The position numbers and the translations under genes were made by a program. A stretch of 64,000 nt of DNA from Plantibacter flavus. Its GTDB lineage: Bacteria > Actinomycetota > Actinomycetes > Actinomycetales > Microbacteriaceae. The notes under the pieces are model-generated. The model saw nothing but the letters and a program-made list of their open reading frames with translations. It was not told the DNA's origin and searched no databases. Location: the NCBI RefSeq assembly GCF_900177615.1, contig NZ_FXAP01000005.1:124001-188000 (forward strand), written 5' to 3'. Of the stretch, positions 45,042 to 53,040 are shown piece after piece. The first letter of the stretch is position 1; every line of letters begins with the position of its first letter.

Positions 45042-46208
45042 CTACCAGGGGCGATCGGCGAAGTTCCCGTTGTCGTTGTTCCGACCGCGGTTCTTGGCGT
45101 CCTCGGTCGACTTGTCCTGCTGGGCGTCCTGTCCGGCGTCCTTCAACTTGTCGACCTTCCCGTCGACCTCGCTGTCACCGGTACCGCTCGAGCCGCTCGA
45201 GTCGCCGTCGCCCTGTCCCCCGTTCGAAGGATCCCGCTGGCCCTGCCCGCCAGACCGGTCGCGCTGGTCCGTCGCATCCTGACGTTTGCGGTCGATACGA
45301 TCGCCGGTGTCCTGCAGGTTCTCGCCAGGCGTCCCCTTGGGGTCGATCGCGTCGGGCTGCTGCCCGGTTCCGCCCTGATCGCCCTGGTCACCTTGGTCAC
45401 CCTGGTCCCCCTGGTCGCCCTGGTCGCCCTGATCGCCCTGGTCCCCTTGGTCACCCTGGTCCCCCTGGCCGCCCTGGTCGCCCTGGTCGCCCTGGTCCCC
45501 TTGGTTGCCCTGGCCGCCTTGATCGCCCGGGGCCCCTTGGTCGCCCTGGTCGTCTTGACCTCCCTGACCACCTTGATCGCCCTCATCCCCCTGGCCACCC
45601 TGGTCCTGCTGGTCCTGCTGGTCCTGCTGGTCCTCGTTCTGCTCCTGGGACTCGCCCTCGAAACAGTCCTCGCCCTCGTCGACGATGCGCTTCGCGGTGT
45701 CGTAGAGGTTGATGGCGCCCTGGAAGAACTGGCCCTTCACGTACTCGTCGGCCTGGGTCTCGTACGCGCGCGCCAGGTTGACCCGCACGATGCAGGCGGT
45801 CTCCTCCGTCGGGGCGAGCTCGAGCGCCTTGCCGAGGTCGTCGGTCCCCTGCACCCAGTCCTGTCCGGCCGCAGCTGCGGTGCCCCGGTCGAACCAGGCG
45901 ATCCACGGCTCGACGACGTTCGCTGTGAAGAGGTGCCCCGCGCTCAACTGCGCCCCGGAGTAGTCCTCGGCGCGGTACTCGGCGATCGCCGACTGCGCGA
46001 CGACCGGCAAGCTCACGAACTTGACCCCGACGACGAGCGCGACGAGGACCAGCGGAAGGGACCACCAGAACAGCCGACGGCGCAACCGGGTGACCTCGGC
46101 CGGGGCCAGCGGCGGACGCCGCGGTTCCTCGAGCCGTGGCCGTGGCTCCGGGCTGCGCGGCGCATCGTCGGGCCGGTCGGTCCGGGTCCGATCGTCGAAG
46201 AGGGTCAT
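45042..46208 (-). CDS. Membrane protein with Gly-Asp-Gln repeat tail
   Basis: 388 aa. A cytoplasmic N-terminus, one membrane helix (about 48-70), and a TPR-like region (about 75-185, 'DDLGKALELAPTEETACIVR') are followed by a disordered tail in which about 80 residues are tandem GDQ/GGQ repeats. It occupies the BatC position in the MoxR/VWA operon. It overlaps the upstream VWA gene (ATGA). The repeat DNA makes the opposite strand a long Leu/Val open frame that is not a gene. Confidence 0.85.
   Translation of the reverse strand: MTLFDDRTRTDRPDDAPRSPEPRPRLEEPRRPPLAPAEVTRLRRRLFWWSLPLVLVALVVGVKFVSLPVVAQSAIAEYRAEDYSGAQLSAGHLFTANVVEPWIAWFDRGTAAAAGQDWVQGTDDLGKALELAPTEETACIVRVNLARAYETQADEYVKGQFFQGAINLYDTAKRIVDEGEDCFEGESQEQNEDQQDQQDQQDQGGQGDEGDQGGQGGQDDQGDQGAPGDQGGQGNQGDQGDQGDQGGQGDQGDQGDQGDQGDQGDQGDQGDQGDQGDQGGTGQQPDAIDPKGTPGENLQDTGDRIDRKRQDATDQRDRSGGQGQRDPSNGGQGDGDSSGSSGTGDSEVDGKVDKLKDAGQDAQQDKSTEDAKNRGRNNDNGNFADRPW
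45376..45605. repeat. Tandem repeat coding for GDQ units
   Basis: Nine-base-type units (CCCTGGTCG/A on the plus strand) repeated many times within the tail of the TPR-like protein. It is a likely site of length variation by slippage. Confidence 0.85.
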
Positions 46209-47245
46209 GCCTGCCCACCCTTCGTCCGTCGGAGCTCGCCCAGCGCGCCGACCAGGCCGGGGAGCTCGGTGAGCAGCAGCACACCGAACCCGAGCGCGAA
46301 CACCCAGTACAGCTCATCAGTGCGCCGGATGTCCACCTCGTCCTCGACGGTGACGCCGCCGACGGCGAGGCCGTCGAGTGCGTCGTCGAGCGACGCACCC
46401 GGTGTCCTGATCTCCGCCTCGACGCCGAGCTGTGACGCGATCGTCTCGAGTGCGCCCGGATCCAGCCGGGACACGGCGGGCTCACCGGTCGAGTAGTCCT
46501 GGATGTAGCGGACGCTGCCGTCCTGGTACCCGGAGAACTCGCGCATGGTCCCACCGGCCTCGGTCCCGTAGCCGAGCACGCCGCCGCCGCCGATGAGCGG
46601 TGCGATGCTCTCGAACGACCCGGGGGCCGCGCCACTCGTCTGTTCGCCGTCACCGAGGTAGAACATGATCCGGTTCCGACCAGGCTCCTGCTCCTCGGCC
46701 TGCGTCAGCAGCGTGGTCATGAACTCCACCGGTGCGTCGATGCTGCTGCCGCGGGAGTAGGTGGTGATCTCCTGCGTCATCGCCTCCGCAGCCGACCGGA
46801 GCGCCGTCGCGTCGGTCGTGAGGGGCATGCGCTGGACGGCCACGGCGTCGAACGTCACGAGCGCGTAGCGGGCACCGGCCAGCCGGTCGGCGATACCGGT
46901 GATGTCGGCCTTCGCACCGTCGAGTCGGGTCGGCGGCTTCGGGGCGCCGTTCTCGTCCGTCCCCGATGCGGTCTCGTCCGACCAGTCCTCGGCGGCCATC
47001 GAGCTCGTCGTGTCCACGACGAAGTAGACGTCGAGGTCGCCCATCGCGGACGGCGGGCGATGGTTGCCGGGGATGGTCGGTCGGAGGGCGATGATCACGA
47101 GCACGACGACCATGGCCAGTCGGGCGATCCAGTGCCAGGCTCCTGGCCGCCGCACCCCGGCGAGGAACTGCCAGACGGCGAAGGCCGCGAGGACGGTGCC
47201 GAGCACGACGACGGCCCAGATCGGCAGAACGGGGTTGATGGTCAT
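46205..47245 (-). CDS. VWA-domain membrane protein (BatB-like)
   Basis: 346 aa. N-terminal helices, a von Willebrand A domain and a C-terminal helix (LYWVFALGFGVLLLTELPGL). The metal-site motif reads DTTSS instead of DxSxS, with Thr at the first Ser position, so ion binding may persist. It has a typical membrane-anchored Bat arrangement. Coupled on both sides by ATGA overlaps. Confidence 0.9.
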   Translation of the reverse strand: MTINPVLPIWAVVVLGTVLAAFAVWQFLAGVRRPGAWHWIARLAMVVVLVIIALRPTIPGNHRPPSAMGDLDVYFVVDTTSSMAAEDWSDETASGTDENGAPKPPTRLDGAKADITGIADRLAGARYALVTFDAVAVQRMPLTTDATALRSAAEAMTQEITTYSRGSSIDAPVEFMTTLLTQAEEQEPGRNRIMFYLGDGEQTSGAAPGSFESIAPLIGGGGVLGYGTEAGGTMREFSGYQDGSVRYIQDYSTGEPAVSRLDPGALETIASQLGVEAEIRTPGASLDDALDGLAVGGVTVEDEVDIRRTDELYWVFALGFGVLLLTELPGLVGALGELRRTKGGQA

Positions 47246-48240
47246 CGGCGCAACCTCCAGGCGAGCAGCATGAGCGCCGTGAGGCCGCCGAACGCCGCCA
47301 GCACGAACACGAACGGCTCGTCGACCTGCACGAGCTGTTTGGCGCCCTTCAGCGTCTTCGTCTGCTCCGCCGTGATCTGCTGGACGATGCCGCCGACCGC
47401 GCCGGGGTCGGAGAGCGCGTAGTAGTCCCCGCCGGTGGACGTCACGACCTCGTCCATCTCCGCGGCGAGGTCGTCGAGGTAGTCCTTACTGGAGACGTCG
47501 CCGGGGTTGATCCCGTACACCGTCACGTCCTGCGCCTTCGCGTACGCGCCGGCCTCCTCGAGCGTGAGGATCGGCTCGCCGGCGACGTAGTTGTCGGTCG
47601 CGAGCACGATCGAGCGCGACCGTTCCTCGCCGACCTGGTCGAACCGCATGACGCAGGACCCGAGACCGTCGCCGATGAGGGACGACCCGTTCCCGAGATC
47701 GGTGCCGTTCCAGTACTCGTAGTCACTCTCCGGCGAGGTGAGGTCCTCGACGAGGTGGTCGAGCTGCGCGGCCACGTAGTCGTAGTCGCTCGTCAGCGGG
47801 AAGTACGTGGTCGCGGACGCGTTGAACAGGACGAGCGCGATCCTCTCACCGTCGAACCGCTGCACGAGCTTCTCGAACACCCCGACCAGCGCGGCGTCGT
47901 ACTCCGTCATCGACCCGGACACGTCGAGGCAGAGCACGATGTCGCGGTTACGCAGTTCGGGCTGGAACACCGTCGTGCTCACCACGCGGGACCCGAGGGC
48001 CGTGCCGGCGAGCAGCAGCACCCCGAGCGCGGCGATCGTCGCGATGATGAGGCGCCGGTACCGCGACAGCGCGCGACGGTATCCGGGGAGCGCGGTGAGC
48101 CGTTCGGAGTGCGCGACCCACAGCGGCTCGGCGTTCGCTTTCCGGCGCCGCCCGGTGCGGGCCACGAGGACGACGGCAGCGACCACCGCGGCCACGGCGA
48201 GGAGCCAGACGAGCGGCATCCACCAGTAGATCAGCTCCAC
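47242..48240 (-). CDS. VWA-domain membrane protein (BatA-like)
   Basis: 332 aa. Two N-terminal helices, a VWA domain with intact metal motif DVSGS ('VLCLDVSGSMTEYD'), and a C-terminal helix. The GTG at 48240 overlaps the upstream gene by 10 bp; longer starts would lie within it. It belongs to the MoxR-DUF58-VWA operon, whose members are thought to act as chaperone/insertase systems at the envelope (family knowledge). Confidence 0.9.
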   Translation of the reverse strand: MELIYWWMPLVWLLAVAAVVAAVVLVARTGRRRKANAEPLWVAHSERLTALPGYRRALSRYRRLIIATIAALGVLLLAGTALGSRVVSTTVFQPELRNRDIVLCLDVSGSMTEYDAALVGVFEKLVQRFDGERIALVLFNASATTYFPLTSDYDYVAAQLDHLVEDLTSPESDYEYWNGTDLGNGSSLIGDGLGSCVMRFDQVGEERSRSIVLATDNYVAGEPILTLEEAGAYAKAQDVTVYGINPGDVSSKDYLDDLAAEMDEVVTSTGGDYYALSDPGAVGGIVQQITAEQTKTLKGAKQLVQVDEPFVFVLAAFGGLTALMLLAWRLRR

Positions 48241-48698
48241 GTCGTCACCACCTGGCGGGCGAGCGTGGCGGCCTCGGCGACGCTGCCCGTCTCGGCCTCG
48301 CGGAATTCGACGGGGTAGTAGGCCGACACGGCACGACTGAGTGGCGCGAGTCCGGCGCGATCGAGGTCTGCGAGGGTCATGACCTGGGCGCGGACGCCGC
48401 TGGACTCGTGCGCGTACATCCGGAGGATCGCGCCGAGCCGTTGGTGGGCGCGCCGCGTACTCAGGGCGCCGTCCCCGTGCTCGCGCTCGATCTCGCCGAT
48501 GAGTGCGAGGTAGCGGTCGCGCAGGACGGTCGGCGACGGCTGCGGCGCCGGGCGCGGAGCGCTCCCGCGCGCGCGACGGCGCACGTGGGCGAGCATCCAG
48601 ACGTACCACCCGATCACGAGCGCGATGAGCACGAGTCCGAGCACCGGCCAGAGCAGCGTGTACTGGACCGGTGCGTAGTAGCCGTTATCGCCGGGCAT
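48231..48698 (-). CDS. Single-pass membrane protein of the MoxR operon
   Basis: 155 aa. One helix near 14-36, then a soluble helical region. The position between DUF58 and BatA matches the DUF4381-type proteins of these operons, but the sequence match is weak. It overlaps the DUF58 gene by 14 bp. Confidence 0.78.
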   Translation of the reverse strand: MPGDNGYYAPVQYTLLWPVLGLVLIALVIGWYVWMLAHVRRRARGSAPRPAPQPSPTVLRDRYLALIGEIEREHGDGALSTRRAHQRLGAILRMYAHESSGVRAQVMTLADLDRAGLAPLSRAVSAYYPVEFREAETGSVAEAATLARQVVTTWS

Positions 48699-49575
48699 GT
48701 CGGTGGGCCTCGAGGAGGTGGAAGAGGACGGGGACGACGTCGTCGGCCCCGGTCACGCGCTGACCGCTGATGCCGAGTTCCTCGAGCTGGTCGAGGTGTC
48801 TGGCGGTCGCGCTGGTGACGGCCTCGGTGAACTCGCGACGGAGCGCGTCGTCCGACCGGATGAAGGCCGGCAGGGACCGCTCGTCGGCGACGTCGACCAT
48901 CGCCCGACCGGTGTACTCCGCGCGCATGAGGTCGGCGTCCCCGACCGAGATCCAGAGCACCTCGTGCTGGACGTGCAGGCGACGGAGGATCTCCGACCGC
49001 TTCGGCGTGATCTCCTCGTCGTCCGAGACGATCACGAGCAGACAGCGCTGCTTGACCGACCGCGCCGCGTAGCCGAGCAGCTCGTCGAGACCGCTCTGGG
49101 GCGCCGCGAGCGATGCACGCCGGTCGATGTGCTGCAGCAGGCGTTCGAGTGCCGATTCGGTGCCAGCGGGTCGGACGAGTTCCGGTGCGGCGGCGTCGCC
49201 GGCGACGAGACCGACGAGGTCGCCGTGCCGGATCGCGAGGTACCCCAGGATGCCGACCGCGAGGATGGCGACCTCGCGTTTGGTGCTCCCACCCTCGGCG
49301 AGCGCCGCGAGATCACGACCCGTGTCGACGACGAACAGCACCTGGTGCTTCCGCGTGGCGATGAATCGCTTCACGAGCGGAGCGCCGTGTCTGGCCGTCG
49401 CCTTCCAGTCGATGTCCTTGATCTCGTCGCCCGGGGTGTACTCGCGGAGGTCGTCGAAGTCGAGGCTCCTGCCCTGGAACACCGAACGGTACTCGCCGTC
49501 GAGCATCCCCCGCACGCGGCGGTGGGCGTGGATGAAGAGTTTGGACTTCACCCGGTGGAGCAGCGGGGCCGACAC
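48685..49575 (-). CDS. DUF58-domain protein
   Basis: 296 aa. Contains the DUF58 signature YTPGDEIKDIDWKATARHG and a VWA-like fold (VLFVVDTGRDLAALAEGG). These proteins form part of MoxR/Bat clusters. No membrane helix. Starts four bases after moxR. Confidence 0.92.
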   Translation of the reverse strand: MSAPLLHRVKSKLFIHAHRRVRGMLDGEYRSVFQGRSLDFDDLREYTPGDEIKDIDWKATARHGAPLVKRFIATRKHQVLFVVDTGRDLAALAEGGSTKREVAILAVGILGYLAIRHGDLVGLVAGDAAAPELVRPAGTESALERLLQHIDRRASLAAPQSGLDELLGYAARSVKQRCLLVIVSDDEEITPKRSEILRRLHVQHEVLWISVGDADLMRAEYTGRAMVDVADERSLPAFIRSDDALRREFTEAVTSATARHLDQLEELGISGQRVTGADDVVPVLFHLLEAHRHARR

Positions 49576-49579
49576 GGGC

Positions 49580-50581
49580 CTACGGTGCCTGGACCGCTCC
49601 GAAGACGGCGTCGATGATCGTCTCGGGCGAGACGTCGTCGGCCGCGGCTTCGAAGTTCAGGATGATGCGGTGCCGCAGCACCTGGTGGCGGTAGCCCTTG
49701 ACGTCCTCGGGGATGACGTGGTCACGCCCGGCGAGGATCGCGAGCGCCCGCGCGACGGTGCTGAACGCGATGCTGGCACGGGGGCTCGCCCCGTACTCGA
49801 TGTAGCTCGCGAGCTTCGGCGGCAGGTAGTCGCTCGCATGGCGGGTGACGTAGACCGTCTGGACGATGTAGTTGAGGATCGATGCGTCGAGGTAGACCCG
49901 CTTGGCGAGGGACTGCAGGAACAGGACGTCCTCGAGGCTCACCCCCGGGCGGTCCTGGTCGGTCTCGTAGAGCCCGGAGTTCACCCGACGGACGATCTCA
50001 GCCTCCTCGCCGATCGTCGGGTAGTCGAGCACCTCCTTGAGGAGGAAGCGGTCGAGCTGCGCCTCGGGCAGGTGGTACGTGCCCTCCTGCTCGATGGGGT
50101 TCTGCGTGGCGAGCACGAAGAACGGCTTGGGCAACGGATAGTGCGTGCCGCCGATGGACGTCTGGCGCTCCTGCATCGCCTCGAGCATCGCGCTCTGGGT
50201 CTTCGCGCTCGACCGGTTGACCTCGTCGAGGAGCACGAAGTTCGCGTGCACTGGCCCGAGCTGGGTCTGGAACGCGCCGGTGCGGGCATCGTAGATCTGC
50301 GTGCCGATGATGTCGCTCGGCAACAGGTCGGGGGTGCACTGGATGCGCTTGAACGACGCGTTCACCGCTTGGGCGATCGATTCCGCGGCGGTCGTCTTCG
50401 CGAGTCCTGGGACACTCTCGAGCAGGACGTGTCCGCCCGAGACGAGTGCCGCGAGCAGGGTGGTGCGCAGGCCCTGCTGGCCGACCACCTTCGCATCGTA
50501 GGCACCGACGATCTCGGAGAGGATGCTGCGGGCCCGCTGCAGCTCGGCTGGCGCGATGGGGGTGCTCGGCGTCACGGTCAA
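49580..50581 (-). CDS. moxR: MoxR-family AAA+ ATPase
   Basis: 333 aa. Walker A is LESVPGLAKTT, Walker B VLLDEVNR, sensor 1 ATQNPIE. It probably works with the DUF58 and VWA proteins as an envelope-protein maturation ATPase. I prefer the TTG at 50581 because GGGAG lies five bases upstream; a GTG two codons later is an alternative. It is the first gene of the operon. Confidence 0.92.
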   Translation of the reverse strand: MTVTPSTPIAPAELQRARSILSEIVGAYDAKVVGQQGLRTTLLAALVSGGHVLLESVPGLAKTTAAESIAQAVNASFKRIQCTPDLLPSDIIGTQIYDARTGAFQTQLGPVHANFVLLDEVNRSSAKTQSAMLEAMQERQTSIGGTHYPLPKPFFVLATQNPIEQEGTYHLPEAQLDRFLLKEVLDYPTIGEEAEIVRRVNSGLYETDQDRPGVSLEDVLFLQSLAKRVYLDASILNYIVQTVYVTRHASDYLPPKLASYIEYGASPRASIAFSTVARALAILAGRDHVIPEDVKGYRHQVLRHRIILNFEAAADDVSPETIIDAVFGAVQAP

Positions 50582-50833
50582 CTGGTCTCCCTGGCAAGGC
50601 GGGCGATTCGGCCGACGGTCGTCGTGCACGAATGTGCGGCGCGGTGTCCGGCGGTCAGGACAGTCTACGGGTGTACCTCGGCGGTCCGGCACGCTGTCCA
50701 CAGGGTCAAGTCGCGCACCGGTCTGGGGGTGCTCGGGCAGGGGAACGAGGGTTCGACGCGCCGGCCACCGGATGGCCACCAGGGCGTCGGTCGCCGTTCG
50801 CCCACCGTCCCCCTCGCGTCCACCGCCGCTTCC

Positions 50834-50848
50834 TACCGTGGATCGATG
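50834..50848 (+). promoter_or_regulatory. Leaderless promoter of the nonulosonate operon
   Basis: TACCGT, six bases, ATG at 50846. The rest of the 264-bp divergent gap towards moxR shows no clear element. Confidence 0.6.
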
Positions 50849-52114
50849 ACATCTGCAGCGCACGGGAGGCACCGGGAGACCGACGGCGCGACGGCGATCG
50901 TCCCGGTCAGGGGCGGTTCGAAGGGGATCCACCGCAAGAACCTCAGGACGGTCCGCGGGAGCACCCTGATCGCGCGATCGGTCGAAGGGCTACTGCGGTC
51001 GGGTGGCGTCTCGCGCGTGGTCGTCACGACCGATCACCCGGACCTCGCCGCCGCCGCCGTCGCCGCCGGTGCCGAGGTCATCGACCGGCCAGCCGAACTC
51101 GCCGAGGACAGCACTTCCTCCGAGGCCGCGCTCCTCCACGCGCTCGGCGTCCTCGCGGAGCGCGGCGAGCTGACCCCGGTGACGGTCTTCGCGCAGGCGA
51201 CGTCGCCCTTCCTCGACGTGGAAGCACTCGACGACGCCGTCACCCTGGTCTCCTCCGGGCGGGCGGACTCCGTCTTCGCCGCGGTACTCGACCACGGATT
51301 CCTCTGGACGGAGAAGACGAAGGGCGCCCGAGGGATCGGTCACGACCACCGCGAGCGTCCCCGGAGGCAGGACCGCGCGCCGCAGTACCGCGAGACCGGC
51401 TCGTTCTACGTCTTCGACACGGACGGCTTCCTCGAGGCCCGGCACCGCTTCTTCGGCCGGATCGCGCCGGCCGTCACCAGGTCGTTCGCCGCACTCGACA
51501 TCGACGAGCCGGAGGATCTGCTCGTCGCCGAGGCGATCGCCGGACTCGCCGAACGGCAGCTGGGCATCCCGTCGGGCTCGGAGCGTTCGGAGCACCACCT
51601 CGACGTCGACGCCGTCGTCACCGACTTCGACGGGGTCCACACCGACGACCGCGCCAGCATCGACGCCGACGGGGTCGAACGGGTGAGCGTCCATCGCGGT
51701 GACGGCCTCGGCGTCCGTCAGCTGCGCGAGGCCGGGCTGCCGTTCCTGATCCTGTCGACCGAGCGGGTCCCGATCGTCGCCGCACGCGCGGCCAAACTCG
51801 GCGTCGACGTCGTGTACGACTCCGCCGACAAGGCGACCGCGCTCCGCGACTGGGCCACGGCGAAGGGCGTCTCACTCGACCGCATCGCGTACCTCGGCAA
51901 CGACGTCAACGACATCCCGGCCCTCGAGATCGTCGGCTGGCCGGTCGTCGTCGCCGATGCCCACCCGGAGGCGCGTGCCGTCTCCCGGCTCGTCCTGGAA
52001 CGCCGAGGCGGCGACGGCGCCGTCCGCGAACTCGCCGACCTCGTCCTCGCCGCACGCGCGGCCCTCGACCCCCTGAAGCTGTCCACGCTGCAATCGAACG
52101 GAGCACGACCATGA
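50846..52114 (+). CDS. neuA: CMP-nonulosonate synthetase fused to KdsC-like phosphatase
   Basis: 422 aa. Residues 15-240 form the cytidylyltransferase with AIVPVRGGSKGIHRKNLR (17-34), AQATSPFLD and 'YRETGSFYVFDTDGFLE'. Residues about 253-410 form a KdsC-type HAD phosphatase with DFDGVHTDD, ILSTE, SADKATALRD and GNDVNDIPAL, so all four HAD motifs are intact. This pairing is known from animal CMAS (where the HAD part is inactive) and some bacteria. The phosphatase could act on a sugar-9-phosphate before activation with CTP. Overlaps neuB (ATGA). Confidence 0.93.
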   Translation: MTSAAHGRHRETDGATAIVPVRGGSKGIHRKNLRTVRGSTLIARSVEGLLRSGGVSRVVVTTDHPDLAAAAVAAGAEVIDRPAELAEDSTSSEAALLHALGVLAERGELTPVTVFAQATSPFLDVEALDDAVTLVSSGRADSVFAAVLDHGFLWTEKTKGARGIGHDHRERPRRQDRAPQYRETGSFYVFDTDGFLEARHRFFGRIAPAVTRSFAALDIDEPEDLLVAEAIAGLAERQLGIPSGSERSEHHLDVDAVVTDFDGVHTDDRASIDADGVERVSVHRGDGLGVRQLREAGLPFLILSTERVPIVAARAAKLGVDVVYDSADKATALRDWATAKGVSLDRIAYLGNDVNDIPALEIVGWPVVVADAHPEARAVSRLVLERRGGDGAVRELADLVLAARAALDPLKLSTLQSNGARP

Positions 52115-53040
52115 GCATCCACCAGGACGCGAACGACACCACCGACCTCGACGGCCGGACGCAGCCGTCTCCCGTGCGCATCGACGGCATCCCCGTCGGC
52201 GGCGGCGCCCCCGCGTACGTCATCGGGGAGATCGGTCTCAACCACAACGGCGACGTGGAGCTCGCGAAGCGGCTCATCGACGTGGCCGCCGACGCCGGCG
52301 CGCAGGCCGTCAAGTTCCAGAAGCGCACGCCGGAGATCTCGACGCCGGCGCACATGCGCGACGTCCCGCGGCAGACGCCGTGGGGTGAGATGAGCTACCT
52401 CGAGTACCGCTACCGGGTCGAGTTCGACCGTGAGCAGTACATCGAGATCGGCGACCACGCCACCCTGCGCGGCCTCAGCTGGTTCGCCTCCCCCTGGGAC
52501 GAACCGTCGGTCGACTTCCTCGAGGACCTGGGCGTCAGCGCACACAAGGTCGCGTCCGCCTCGGTGACCGACTCGGGCCTCCTGACCCGTCTCGCCGCGA
52601 CCGGGAAGCCGATCATCCTCTCGACCGGCATGTCGACACTCGAGCAGATCGACCGTGCGGTCGAGATCCTCCGGGGCTCGCCGCTGGTCATCCTGCACGC
52701 GACCTCCACCTACCCCTTGCCCGCCGAAGAGGCGAACCTCCGGATGATCGACAGCCTCGCCGCCCGGTACCCCGGCGTGCCCATCGGGTACTCCGGCCAC
52801 GAGACCGGTCTGCAGATCTCCCTCGCCGCGGTCGCCCTCGGCGCCACGATGGTGGAACGCCACATCACGCTCGACCGGGCCATGTGGGGCTCGGACCACG
52901 CCGCGTCGCTCGAACCGCACGGCTTCTCGAACCTCGTCCGCGACATCCGGGTCATCGAGACCGCCATGGGTGACGGCGTCAAGCGCATCTTCCCCGGCGA
53001 ACTCGCTCCGCTCGCGAAGCTGCGCAGGGTCGATGCCTGA
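52111..53040 (+). CDS. neuB: Sialic acid synthase NeuB without SAF domain
   Basis: 309 aa. Condenses phosphoenolpyruvate with a ManNAc-type sugar or its 6-phosphate. Barrel motifs are 'VIGEIGLNHNGDVELAKRLI', AQAVKFQKRTPE, IILSTGMSTLEQI and 'YSGHETGLQISLAA'. After a 30-residue extension at the start, the protein stops right after the barrel; the C-terminal SAF/antifreeze domain of about 60 residues found in most NeuB is missing, and the next gene starts inside its end (8-bp overlap). Confidence 0.93.
   Translation: MSIHQDANDTTDLDGRTQPSPVRIDGIPVGGGAPAYVIGEIGLNHNGDVELAKRLIDVAADAGAQAVKFQKRTPEISTPAHMRDVPRQTPWGEMSYLEYRYRVEFDREQYIEIGDHATLRGLSWFASPWDEPSVDFLEDLGVSAHKVASASVTDSGLLTRLAATGKPIILSTGMSTLEQIDRAVEILRGSPLVILHATSTYPLPAEEANLRMIDSLAARYPGVPIGYSGHETGLQISLAAVALGATMVERHITLDRAMWGSDHAASLEPHGFSNLVRDIRVIETAMGDGVKRIFPGELAPLAKLRRVDA

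Noticed and set aside
45393-46496. Long Leu/Val-rich open frame opposite the GDQ-repeat gene
   Set aside because: It arises from the repeat DNA read backwards; the minus-strand gene has homology, coupling and operon context.
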